This document shows positions 22,860 through 30,958 of a stretch of 64,000 bases of DNA, piece by piece; positions within the stretch are counted from its first letter, which is position 1; the number at the start of each line of letters is the position of its first letter. Under the pieces are notes generated by a model. The model searched no databases, had not been told where the DNA came from, and saw only the letters and a list, made by a program, of their open reading frames with translations. A program made the position numbers and the translations under genes. Source of the DNA: a virus. The DNA lies in IMG/VR virus record IMGVR_UViG_3300044951_001239, positions 1 to 64,000 of that record; one strand, given 5' to 3'.

Positions 22860-23279
22860 TTAGATATTAATTGTTAATTGAGAATTATTTTTTGTTGACT
22901 TGGTGTCGATGGAACAATATGATTTTAATAAATCAGTATTGTGTAAGAAGAAACTATCAAATTCAAAAATCATCCAGTCTCCGTGTTTTTGAGATGTATA
23001 ATAAGTGAAATTATCGGCAACCCATGTTAATTTGCTTTGTACAGCAATATAACGACCTTTACGATTAAACTTCATAAAAAGAATGTTCAAATCATTGGGG
23101 TCGGCCACATCCATAAGTTGCCCGATCCATGCATCTATTACTTTACATTCCCCTGTAAGCAATAGATGAAAAGGAAAGTCGTTTAGTGTTTCAACATTGA
23201 AATTAATTCTATCACGATTAAATGACAGTAATAAAGTGTTGATTTCTTCGTCTACGGTAACTGACATTTCACTTATCAT
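22860..23279 (-). CDS. Unidentified 139-residue protein
   Basis: No family recognised. The protein is mixed alpha/beta in appearance, with hydrophobic segments (NDFPFHLLLTGECKVIDAWI; WMIFEFDSFFLHN) and no obvious metal or nucleotide motif. The start at 23279 has no Shine-Dalgarno sequence but a TAAATA element exactly 4 nt before it; a start four codons later (MSVTVDEEIN) is possible. It is the last gene of the minus-strand group with gp46 and gp47, so a role near recombination or replication is conceivable but unsupported. Confidence 0.6.
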   Translation of the reverse strand: MISEMSVTVDEEINTLLLSFNRDRINFNVETLNDFPFHLLLTGECKVIDAWIGQLMDVADPNDLNILFMKFNRKGRYIAVQSKLTWVADNFTYYTSQKHGDWMIFEFDSFFLHNTDLLKSYCSIDTKSTKNNSQLTINI

Positions 23280-23307
23280 CTTATATTTACTCTATCTTTT
23301 TCATTGC

Positions 23308-23751
23308 CTATTTTTTCATCTTCGCTTCTTCTGGCGTCTCTCCGGGCGGGATAAATTTTATCCCAGAAATTAGTCCATTGTAGTACTTTCTCTCACCGTT
23401 GGGTAATCTAGTTCTAAGAACCTCTTCATTTATCTGGAGTTTAACTTCAGCGTAAACTAACGAGGCTCTGGTCTTGTGAAGGGACACTATTTCAAATTTA
23501 TAATTATTTTTGCCCAAAGCAGAGATTGCTAAATTTAATCGCACAGAAGATCCTGTATATGTTTTCCAGTCAGATTCCTTAATCACTTTTTTCTTATTTA
23601 CTTTACCCTTGACTGTTTTTCTCAAGTGTTGATGTAGTTGTTTTTTACCTAAATATTCCATACCGGAAGATAATTCAGTTATCCTATATAGGAAACCAAA
23701 CCATTCATCAATATTGAAATCATGAGGGAACTCCCAGTGACCTTTGTGCAT
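23308..23751 (-). CDS. GIY-YIG-like nuclease family protein
   Basis: A 147-residue protein. Near residues 19-36 it reads FGFLYRITELSSGMEYLGKK, fitting a GIY-(10-11 aa)-YIG layout with the variants GFLY and YLG. Later motifs KESDWKTYTGSS (about 60-71) and FEIVSLHKTRASLVYAEV (about 87-104) fit a small phage family I have seen annotated as GIY-YIG-like or unknown. Arg (R21) and the downstream Glu needed for catalysis are plausibly present (YAEV), so activity is possible. It may be a repair or homing nuclease. A TATAAATA box lies 6 nt before the start. It follows gp46 by 15 nt. Confidence 0.55.
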   Translation of the reverse strand: MHKGHWEFPHDFNIDEWFGFLYRITELSSGMEYLGKKQLHQHLRKTVKGKVNKKKVIKESDWKTYTGSSVRLNLAISALGKNNYKFEIVSLHKTRASLVYAEVKLQINEEVLRTRLPNGERKYYNGLISGIKFIPPGETPEEAKMKK

Positions 23752-23757
23752 GTGTCA

Positions 23758-23765
23758 TATTTATA
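23758..23765 (-). promoter_or_regulatory. Late promoter box TATAAATA, 6 nt before a start codon
   Basis: Exact consensus on the minus strand between gp46 and the GIY-YIG-like gene, ending 6 nt before the ATG at 23751. Confidence 0.5.
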
Positions 23766-23766
23766 C

Positions 23767-25839
23767 TCATTCTATATCCACTAAGTTATTGTATTGTGTA
23801 AAACCATTTTCTTTCACAACTTTCAGCACATTAGGTACCCTATTTACTAATTCCTCTTTGTGCGAAACAAGCCATATTGATTTGTGTCTGCGGCGAGACA
23901 TATCCTTTAGAATCGCCAGAGAATTTTCAACCCCAACACTATCTGTGCCGTTATCCAACAGTTCGTCAATGAACAACACATTTATGGGTTGATATAAGTT
24001 TTCCCAAACATCACGGAATGCCCAAGACAATGATAGAATAACTCTATTCATTTCTCCCCTTGATAAATTATAAAAGTCCATTTCACGACCCAATTCCGTA
24101 ATCTCAACTTGCAAATCATTTTTAAATATTACTTGATGGGGAAGTCCAATTTTATCTAAGTAATGCGTTAATCTACTATTCAAGTATGCCAGATTTTGAT
24201 CAATGATCTTCTTACGAACAAAACTATCTTTACTAGTTAAAATATCAAGCAAGAATTTCTGATGTTCCATAGTGCGGGTCAACCGATTAATCTTGTCAAA
24301 ATTAATCTCTTGTAATGCTTGATTTTCCATCTCGGTAATCTGTTCATTATATGGGTCAACATCTTCACTTTTTCGTTCAATATCTTTAATTGTATTAGCC
24401 ACTTTACTACGATGTTCAATTGCCTGCGATTCAGTATCATAATGAGTTTCTGGCTGACGCCCCAACTCAAGCTCCGTATATTCTGCTAATTGATCAGAAA
24501 AAGGATTAGCTTCTAGCTTTTTATCTTCCCAAACTGTTTTCAAGTTACTTAGGTCGCTACTATGTCTGATTGCTTCAGCTTCGGTTTTGTACAAAGTGGT
24601 AGGCTTCATCCCCAAGTCTTTTATAAGTGCTTGATTAGTAGCTACACTAGTTTGTAATTCATTAATCTGCACCACTGCATTACCCAACAGTTCTTGCTTA
24701 TCAATTAACACCTTGGCGTGACTGTCATCATGGAAGTCTTGTCCACACGCATAACAAGTATGATCTTCTAATAACTCAACTTCTTTTTCAAGTTTAGAAA
24801 TTAATTCTTTTTCTTTTACTATACTTTTGGTTAGTGTAGAAATCGTACTAGCAATAGTAGATTGACTGATAAATTCGCGTGACCACTCGTTCAATTTAGT
24901 CCATGCTGCTAGTTCATCTTCAATGTTATAGCGATTCTTATCTACATATATTTTATCAGCAGCAGATACATCACTGTCATGCTTTTGTTGCCAGGCCAAA
25001 GACCGAGCAAACAATGAATTATAAGCATCCTGTTGTTTTTTCTTTTCGTTCCAAGCTGATAATGCGGTATGAGACTGTAATTCAATATCAATATCAATAA
25101 TAATCAACCGTTGATAATCAATAGCAAGTTTCTCCAAGTCCTCATCGTGCTTCATCTTCCACAATTTCTGTCTACGTTTAGTAGCATCAATTTGTTCTTG
25201 TACACGTTTGTTGGCCTCTTCAATTGCTTTTACATTAAATTCTTCTTGTTGAATATGATCTTTACTATCTTTGACCATTCCTTTAATGATTTCTGCCTTC
25301 TCACTAAGTAAAGTAATGCCCAATAGTTGTTCAATGATAGCACGTTGTTCATTATTTTTTAATGCAAGAAACGGTTCGGAATAGGTGTTGAGTGCCACAA
25401 TATGCTGAAACATATCGCTACTCATATGAATCACTTTTTCAATTGCCACTTGGGTTTCTTTGTTTTCGCCCTGGGCATCATCATTTCCCCTTTGTAAATC
25501 ATTATTCACATAGAATCGTAAAATGTTTGGCTTTCGTCCGCGTTCAATCTTATAATCAATTCCACCGGCATTAAACTCTAATGTTACCATCATGTTTTTG
25601 CCATTAGTACGATTAACTAGATTATCTTTACGAATATTGTTAATAGGAACACCGAATAAAGCGTAAGATAATGCTTGAATCAGTGAGGTTTTGCCCGTTC
25701 CATTTCTAGAATCACCGCCGCCCAGGTCTAGATTTTCACCCAGAATAAGGGTTAGCTCTTGTCTGTCAAAGTCAACTGCTTGGCAAATAGCACCTATGCT
25801 CAAAAAATTACGCAGGGTTATTGTTTGTAGAATTATCAT
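23767..25839 (-). CDS. 46: Recombination nuclease ATPase subunit, T4 gp46-like (SbcC/Rad50)
   Basis: A 690-residue SMC-like ATPase that works with gp47 to resect DNA ends for recombination-dependent replication and host DNA breakdown. Visible motifs are the Walker A region (GGDSRNGTGKTSLIQ, about 41-55), long coiled coils on both sides of a zinc hook CYACGQ (about 360), an ABC signature-like LSRGEMNRVILSLSWAF (about 590-606) and Walker B NVLFIDELLDNG (about 620-631). The length is typical of SbcC-like phage proteins and a little longer than T4 gp46 (560). Its ATG overlaps the stop of gp47 (ATGA), indicating coupled translation. Confidence 0.95.
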   Translation of the reverse strand: MIILQTITLRNFLSIGAICQAVDFDRQELTLILGENLDLGGGDSRNGTGKTSLIQALSYALFGVPINNIRKDNLVNRTNGKNMMVTLEFNAGGIDYKIERGRKPNILRFYVNNDLQRGNDDAQGENKETQVAIEKVIHMSSDMFQHIVALNTYSEPFLALKNNEQRAIIEQLLGITLLSEKAEIIKGMVKDSKDHIQQEEFNVKAIEEANKRVQEQIDATKRRQKLWKMKHDEDLEKLAIDYQRLIIIDIDIELQSHTALSAWNEKKKQQDAYNSLFARSLAWQQKHDSDVSAADKIYVDKNRYNIEDELAAWTKLNEWSREFISQSTIASTISTLTKSIVKEKELISKLEKEVELLEDHTCYACGQDFHDDSHAKVLIDKQELLGNAVVQINELQTSVATNQALIKDLGMKPTTLYKTEAEAIRHSSDLSNLKTVWEDKKLEANPFSDQLAEYTELELGRQPETHYDTESQAIEHRSKVANTIKDIERKSEDVDPYNEQITEMENQALQEINFDKINRLTRTMEHQKFLLDILTSKDSFVRKKIIDQNLAYLNSRLTHYLDKIGLPHQVIFKNDLQVEITELGREMDFYNLSRGEMNRVILSLSWAFRDVWENLYQPINVLFIDELLDNGTDSVGVENSLAILKDMSRRRHKSIWLVSHKEELVNRVPNVLKVVKENGFTQYNNLVDIE

Positions 25840-26849
25840 AGATTGGTGTAAATTTCTAGCAAAATCCTTTTATCAAAGCTATTGCTTTCAATACTGTTGA
25901 TTTGTTCCACGATTATTTGGTCCACTGACTCAAACTTTAAATCACCGCGACCTTCTGTTTCAACTTGGTCTACTTTCATTGGTATCAATGTCATCTCTCT
26001 TAGTTTATATTCAGGTATAAATGTTTCTCGTAAAAAATTAGCTTCCTCGTAACTTACGTTGATATCTAAATGCACACGAACATGACTGTCAATTAATAGC
26101 AAACCTTCTGGATTTTCTAGAACATCACTAAGTTTATGTACACGGAAGATAGGTTGTCGAGGCCAACTGTGAAAGATCGGGTCTTGTCCCCATTCTAACA
26201 TCATCATACCTCTGGCATCATCACCTGCGTCAGCATAGTTATGCGGGAATGCATTCCCTATATACCAAACATTCTTATTGTGTTGTCGTTTATGAAAATG
26301 TCCACTAAAGACATGATCAAAATCCTTCATATGATCAGTGCTGATTTCTCCGTGATCAGGCATTAATATTTGTGCATTCATATAGAATCTAGGTAATTCA
26401 AAATGTCCAAACATATATTTACCACTAAGTTTCTGTACCTTTTTGTAATCATCTTGGACTAACCAAGGGCTGATGCAAACATCACCTTCAGTGAAGAAAT
26501 CATTAACGAGTTGTACATTAGGTAAATGTTTAGCCCACTCAATACCATGAATATCTCTGCGATCACGATAATAAAGGTCGTGATTACCCGGTATAAAATA
26601 TACCCGATCAAAGTTATCATTTAGTTTCTCCAGCGCCTGTAGCCCAAACTGTAATGTATGGATATTGATACTTGCCCTATGATGATTCCAGTCACCCAAG
26701 AAAAAACAAGTTTCGCACCCTTCACTTTTGGCTTTGGCAATAAACCAATCAATGAAATTGATACAATCTGTGTTATGTTGTATACTATTACCCTTAAGAC
26801 CAAAATGAACGTCAGTTAGGCAAGCGGCTTTTTTAAAAAGATTTGACAT
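25836..26849 (-). CDS. 47: Recombination nuclease subunit, T4 gp47-like (SbcD/Mre11)
   Basis: About 337 residues from the start at 26849. A calcineurin-type phosphoesterase with all expected metal motifs: CLTDVHFG, FFLGDWNHH, IPGNHDLYYRD, GHFELP and SGHFHKRQHN. It forms the nuclease complex with gp46, with which it overlaps by 4 nt. An in-frame start at 26891 exists, but the sequence between holds a hairpin and a sigma-70-like promoter (TTGCTA, 18 bp, TATAAT), so the shorter start MSNLFKKAACL is preferred. No ribosome site is visible before it. Confidence 0.93.
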   Translation of the reverse strand: MSNLFKKAACLTDVHFGLKGNSIQHNTDCINFIDWFIAKAKSEGCETCFFLGDWNHHRASINIHTLQFGLQALEKLNDNFDRVYFIPGNHDLYYRDRRDIHGIEWAKHLPNVQLVNDFFTEGDVCISPWLVQDDYKKVQKLSGKYMFGHFELPRFYMNAQILMPDHGEISTDHMKDFDHVFSGHFHKRQHNKNVWYIGNAFPHNYADAGDDARGMMMLEWGQDPIFHSWPRQPIFRVHKLSDVLENPEGLLLIDSHVRVHLDINVSYEEANFLRETFIPEYKLREMTLIPMKVDQVETEGRGDLKFESVDQIIVEQINSIESNSFDKRILLEIYTNL

Positions 26850-26855
26850 TTTTCT

Positions 26856-26885
26856 ATTATACAATAAATGATGCTGCCGTAGCAA
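26856..26885 (-). promoter_or_regulatory. Possible sigma-70 promoter of gp47-gp46
   Basis: Minus-strand TTGCTA (26880-26885), 18 bp, TATAAT (26856-26861). A start about 7 nt downstream would fall on the gp47 ATG, giving a leaderless transcript. Confidence 0.45.
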
Positions 26886-26889
26886 CATC
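26870..26889 (-). terminator. Hairpin after gp55, possible terminator
   Basis: Minus-strand GATGTTGC, loop TACG, GCAGCATC, followed by ATTTATTG. The tail is only partly T-rich, so termination may be weak. It overlaps the putative gp47 promoter. Confidence 0.4.
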
Positions 26890-26899
26890 ATTGGACAAC

Positions 26900-27820
26900 T
26901 TATTCTTCGTAAACTACTGAACTCATTCCAGAACCCAGACCCTGACGAGTCCAGCTTGGGTTAAGGCCATTAATTTCCAAGATGTCATCACGAATATTTT
27001 GGTTGCGTTTTTCAGTATTTAGGACACGGCAGAAACTATTTGTAATTGCTGCTGTATAATATGCGAATGGATTAGCACTTTTAGACTCATTGAATCTTAG
27101 CCCAACATAAGTAAGTTGAAGAATGGCACTATTACGCATTTCATCATTATAAGTATATCCACGCCAATTGTATTTCATGGCGTATTTCCCACACATCATA
27201 ATATACATACGGGCAAGTTTATTTGTTACTTGACCGTGATCCTTACTGAATTCTCCAGTGGATAGATCACCTTTCCAATGACTTTTGCCAACACAATAGA
27301 ATGTATTATTTTCATCAATTTTATAATGTTGGAATGGTGGAAAGTTTACCTTAACATGAACTAGATCATCTACTTCTGCTTTGGTTGTTGCGTCTTCCAA
27401 ATCAGCAAAAATCTCATCTGGATTAACTTCTTCTTCAAATTCAAAGATATCTTTTGCTGTTTTCTTTTTAACTGTTTTGCGTGGAACTTTTGGTGCTACT
27501 GGCACATGATCCCAATTCATTACTCTGAATACTAAATCTGTTACCAGAATAGATTCTGGGCTAACTGATTCTTTTACCCCTGCTTCTAAACTCAAGCGTG
27601 TAGCTCTAGTTTCTCTGGCTAATTGAATAGTTTCGGGTTTAAATGCATATTCTAAACTTGCTTGTATAGAAGATTGGGGCATATCAACAATAAAATCGTA
27701 TCTATGATATTCAGGTTCAGTGAAGTGACAATACGAGGTCTTGCTTGTGTGAATCTCTTTAAGAATGTCACGATTATTCAGATAATTAACGGGTTTTCTT
27801 GGTGCAGGTAGTAATGACAT
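26900..27820 (-). CDS. 55: Late sigma factor, T4 gp55-like
   Basis: A 306-residue protein of the T4 late sigma family, which directs host RNA polymerase to TATAAATA promoters. Family signatures are VNYLNNRDILKEIHTSKTSYC (about 11-31, first part NYLNNRDILKEIHTSK) and the sigma region 2-like C-terminal half: NKLARMYIMMCGKYAMKYNW, GYTYNDEMRNSAILQL and SKSANPFAYYTAAITNSFCR. It is longer than T4 gp55 (185), because of an N-terminal and central insertion (KKKTAKDIFEFEEEVNPDE). It has a good AAGGAG ribosome site and a sigma-70 promoter at 27853-27881, as expected for a gene expressed before late time. Its target boxes lie throughout this window. Confidence 0.92.
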   Translation of the reverse strand: MSLLPAPRKPVNYLNNRDILKEIHTSKTSYCHFTEPEYHRYDFIVDMPQSSIQASLEYAFKPETIQLARETRATRLSLEAGVKESVSPESILVTDLVFRVMNWDHVPVAPKVPRKTVKKKTAKDIFEFEEEVNPDEIFADLEDATTKAEVDDLVHVKVNFPPFQHYKIDENNTFYCVGKSHWKGDLSTGEFSKDHGQVTNKLARMYIMMCGKYAMKYNWRGYTYNDEMRNSAILQLTYVGLRFNESKSANPFAYYTAAITNSFCRVLNTEKRNQNIRDDILEINGLNPSWTRQGLGSGMSSVVYEE

Positions 27821-27852
27821 GGGTCTCCTTGTGTTATAGTTATGCTACAGTG

Positions 27853-27881
27853 ATTATAGCATACTAGTTGTTGAAATGCAA
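27853..27881 (-). promoter_or_regulatory. Sigma-70 promoter of gp55
   Basis: Minus strand TTGCAT (27876-27881), 17 bp, TATAAT (27853-27858) with extended -10 TGC before it. It lies 33 nt upstream of the gp55 start. Confidence 0.75.
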
Positions 27882-27915
27882 CAGTTTTTTGTAGAAAAGG
27901 TAAAAAAGACGCTTT

Positions 27916-28338
27916 TTATTTATCTCTTACAATTTTCTGTCCCGACAATAGAAATTTTTCTAGTTGTAGTATTGACATGCTTTTGCACATTTCTAATATT
28001 TCACTTGTTTTTAAATATTTTTCCGTGTCATCACGATGCCACATATTTTCCATCACAGTTGTCCATTCTAAATTATTTACTGTGTTATTCTTTTTGTTTT
28101 TGTCTTTGTGATTAACTACTAGTGCTTTGTTTGTGGTCGGGATGAACACCTCTGCTACTAACCGATGGATATAGCTAGTATATCGTTTTTTGCCATCTGA
28201 TAAACATACTAATTCATATCCCCAATTGTTAACGCATACTTTTAGTAATTTTACTTTTCCATTTTTTGTAGACTTAATTTTACCGTAATTGCTGACTTCA
28301 TATTTAGGTATTCTTTCAAGCGTTTTCCACTCTTCCAT
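27916..28338 (-). CDS. NUMOD4/HNH homing endonuclease
   Basis: A 140-residue free-standing endonuclease. The N-terminus EEWKTLERIPKYEVSNYGKI is a NUMOD4 DNA-binding motif, and RLVAEVFIP, VVNHKDKNKKNNTVNNLEW form the HNH core (H of VNHKD and the paired Asn residues are present). It lies between gp55 and the baseplate operon, a site such elements often occupy. It has its own late box (28359-28366) and a strong AAGGGGA ribosome site. Homing activity is inferred from the intact motifs. Confidence 0.88.
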   Translation of the reverse strand: MEEWKTLERIPKYEVSNYGKIKSTKNGKVKLLKVCVNNWGYELVCLSDGKKRYTSYIHRLVAEVFIPTTNKALVVNHKDKNKKNNTVNNLEWTTVMENMWHRDDTEKYLKTSEILEMCKSMSILQLEKFLLSGQKIVRDK

Positions 28339-28358
28339 AATGCATCCCCTTGTACATT

Positions 28359-28366
28359 TATTTATC
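28359..28366 (-). promoter_or_regulatory. Late promoter box GATAAATA
   Basis: One mismatch to consensus, 20 nt before the HNH endonuclease start at 28338. Confidence 0.55.
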
Positions 28367-28408
28367 TAAATATTTTATTTTTATTCTAAATGCTGATATT
28401 TTGGAATG

Positions 28409-28415
28409 CTAAATA
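28409..28415 (+). promoter_or_regulatory. Weak late promoter-like box CTAAATA
   Basis: Plus strand gctaaatag, 26 nt before the ATG at 28442, the first gene of the baseplate operon. Confidence 0.35.
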
Positions 28416-28441
28416 GATAAGAAGAAGGATAATAATATTAT

Positions 28442-30646
28442 ATGGCAACAACAGGAGCAAATACCTCATCGCAATGGAGAACAGCCGCACTCAATGCTTC
28501 AGATGCTGCTAATAAGGCTGATATCAAGGCCTTTAACGCAGAAAAAGCGGTCCTAGATGCAGAACGTGATGCAAAATTTGCTATCGTAACTTTAGATCGG
28601 GCAAAAGTGACCGGTGATGCTGTTGAAATAGGGCGGGCGCAACAACAATTACAAGCTGCTAATAATAAAGTGACTCAACAACAAGTTGTAGCCTCCGAAT
28701 ACCGAACTCAGTCAAATAATGCCAACACAGCCGCCGATGCAGCGGAAGCGTTGGAAGCTAAGAATAGCGGACTTACCCCAACTACGACCCCTCCAGCAAC
28801 AGCTACTCCGGGGCAACCGGCTACAACATATATTCCTACTCCAGAAATTGAACAAGCAACAAGTCCTGCTCCGGCGTTAACTACTAATTATCAAGCAAAG
28901 GTAGTTACTACTACCACGACAACTAATACTTCAGTAGCTGAGACTACAGGCGGTAATATTACGACTAGATATAGTTTTGCCCCCATTGAGACTGAGGCTA
29001 GTAAAACTCTTGACGCACAAGGTGACCGGGCTACTAAAGAAGCAGCTTTGTTTCGCCGTACTCCAAACACTGCTTTTAATAATAGAGCATTAGATCGTGG
29101 TCTTGCGGAAGGAACTATTACACAAGCACAATACGATACAATTAAAAGTGCGACCCCAGCCGAAAGATTGGCATTAGCTGATGAAGCTTCCACGAGAGCC
29201 GGTAAATTATATGATCAAGCGAATGCAGAAAAAATTAAGGTACCTCCACAGACAGTAGTTACTAATCAACCCAATACGAGTGAAGTAAAAGTTGATACTG
29301 CGGAAACTACAAGTGTAGCAACAGCAACAGTTACCGGCACAATTCCAGGGACTAATGTCGCGACGGCTACAGTAGACGGACAGGAGTATCAAGTAACAAA
29401 AAATATTGCTGAAAATACCTCTACTTACACGGCCGCAGACAATTCAGCAGTCTCGGTAACAGTCCCGACAACTAATATTGAAAATGCTGCACCAATTCCA
29501 ATAAACAATGTATTTTCTCAAGCTGCATTTGATCAAGAGTTTACGCAAATAGAGGCAGAGCAGAATAGAGTTAAAAATTCAAAAGCAGTAGTCGATCCAA
29601 ATCAAGACCCGGCAGACACCGCTAGATTTAAATCTGGTGAGGAAACTATACAAGACAAGAAAGTACCTGCTGACCCTGTTCTAGTACAAAATTCTAATCC
29701 TGAAGGTAACGCAAATATACTAGAGCAAAATGCGGCTGCAAATGCGGAAGCAATAAGCAATGCAGGTGAATTAGGTAATATGTCAGTGTCAGGTTTAACT
29801 ACAAAAAAATTAAACACAGCAAAACAGGCTACACTACAAGATGCAGTAAACTTCCAAAACAAAGCAGACTGGCGGGTAAGATTAAGTTTAAGTCCCGGGG
29901 CAGACTATTTGTATAACGCTAGACCCCCTGGAATATTAGCACCATTGGTAGCAACAGGAGGGGTCATCTTCCCATATACTCCTAATATAGCAGTTGCGTA
30001 TGCTGCTCAATATGAGCCTACTCCATTAACACATTCAAATTATAAAATTCACTCATATCAGGGTAGTTCAGTTGATACCGTTACTATTGGGTGTGATTTT
30101 ACTGCACAGGATACATTTGAAGCACAATATGTACTAGCAGTAATACATTTCTTCAGATCAATTACTAAAATGTTTTATGGTTTAGACCAAAATCCTACTA
30201 ACGGCACCCCTCCTCCACTGTGCTATTTGAGTGGATTGGGCGCATTTCAATTTGATAATCATCCATTGGCAATTACAGCTTTTACCTACACTTTGCCCAC
30301 GGAAGTTGATTATATACAAGCTGGAAGTAATTTTGCCCCGGCGGGTGATAATAGACAAAACAATCCTGCACAAGCTAAATCCGGAGAAAGTGGAATGGTA
30401 CAAGCAGGGGCAGTTAGAATGGATAGTGGTGGCCTTAATCCAGGTGCAACAGTATCATCACCCGTTTGGCAAACTACGAATGCTGGAACAAAGGAAGCGT
30501 CATATGTTCCTACAAAGATAAATCTTAGTATTACCGCAGTGCCAATTGTAACTAGAAATGACATTAGTAATAGATTTAGTTTGAAAGAATATGCAACAGG
30601 TGCATTATTAAGAGGATCACTCAATTCAGGCGGAGGAATTTGGTAA
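28442..30646 (+). CDS. Baseplate/tail-tube junction protein, gp48/gp54-like C-terminus
   Basis: A 734-residue protein. Residues 1-110 are coiled coil, Ala/Gln-rich (AANKADIKAFNAEKAVLDAE). Residues 110-480 are Thr/Ala/Pro-rich and low in complexity. The C-terminal domain, about 477-640 (DWRVRLSLSPGADYLYN; FTAQDTFEAQYVLAVIHFFR; SITKMFYGL; LPTEVDYIQ), resembles the gp48/gp54 family that caps the baseplate and starts the tube in T4-like phages. That family match is from memory of conserved patterns and is moderate. It overlaps the next gene at TAATG, and starts the baseplate operon (gp53, hub, gp5, gp25, gp6). Confidence 0.6.
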   Translation: MATTGANTSSQWRTAALNASDAANKADIKAFNAEKAVLDAERDAKFAIVTLDRAKVTGDAVEIGRAQQQLQAANNKVTQQQVVASEYRTQSNNANTAADAAEALEAKNSGLTPTTTPPATATPGQPATTYIPTPEIEQATSPAPALTTNYQAKVVTTTTTTNTSVAETTGGNITTRYSFAPIETEASKTLDAQGDRATKEAALFRRTPNTAFNNRALDRGLAEGTITQAQYDTIKSATPAERLALADEASTRAGKLYDQANAEKIKVPPQTVVTNQPNTSEVKVDTAETTSVATATVTGTIPGTNVATATVDGQEYQVTKNIAENTSTYTAADNSAVSVTVPTTNIENAAPIPINNVFSQAAFDQEFTQIEAEQNRVKNSKAVVDPNQDPADTARFKSGEETIQDKKVPADPVLVQNSNPEGNANILEQNAAANAEAISNAGELGNMSVSGLTTKKLNTAKQATLQDAVNFQNKADWRVRLSLSPGADYLYNARPPGILAPLVATGGVIFPYTPNIAVAYAAQYEPTPLTHSNYKIHSYQGSSVDTVTIGCDFTAQDTFEAQYVLAVIHFFRSITKMFYGLDQNPTNGTPPPLCYLSGLGAFQFDNHPLAITAFTYTLPTEVDYIQAGSNFAPAGDNRQNNPAQAKSGESGMVQAGAVRMDSGGLNPGATVSSPVWQTTNAGTKEASYVPTKINLSITAVPIVTRNDISNRFSLKEYATGALLRGSLNSGGGIW

Positions 30647-30957
30647 TGTCAGCTAATAATTTATACCCAGCAACAAGTCCATATTATTTTACTGAAATAG
30701 TTAATAATAACTTTTTAGATATTATGTCAAATAGACCCATACCAATGCAACCATCGGATATTTATTGGGAGATAACTTCAGTTTATGAATATAGACCTGA
30801 TACCTTGGCATATGACTTATACAGTGACAGTAGATTATGGTGGGTGTTTTCAAGTAGAAATCCAAACAGATTAAAAGATCCATATTTTGATTTTACCGCC
30901 GGGACAGGAATATATTTACCTAAATTGGATATGTTAAAACAAGTTTTGGGAATTTAA
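30646..30957 (+). CDS. 53: Baseplate wedge protein, T4 gp53-like
   Basis: A 103-residue protein with the gp53 family core: YWEITSVYEYRPDTLAYDLY (about 38-57), SRLWWVFSSRNPNRLKDPYFDF (about 61-80) and the TAGTGIYLPK end. In T4 gp53 joins wedge units during baseplate assembly. It is shorter than T4 gp53 (196). The ATG at 30646 overlaps the stop of the preceding gene and has a GGAGG ribosome site; a TTG at 30640 in frame is less likely. Confidence 0.85.
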   Translation: MSANNLYPATSPYYFTEIVNNNFLDIMSNRPIPMQPSDIYWEITSVYEYRPDTLAYDLYSDSRLWWVFSSRNPNRLKDPYFDFTAGTGIYLPKLDMLKQVLGI

Positions 30958-30958
30958 G

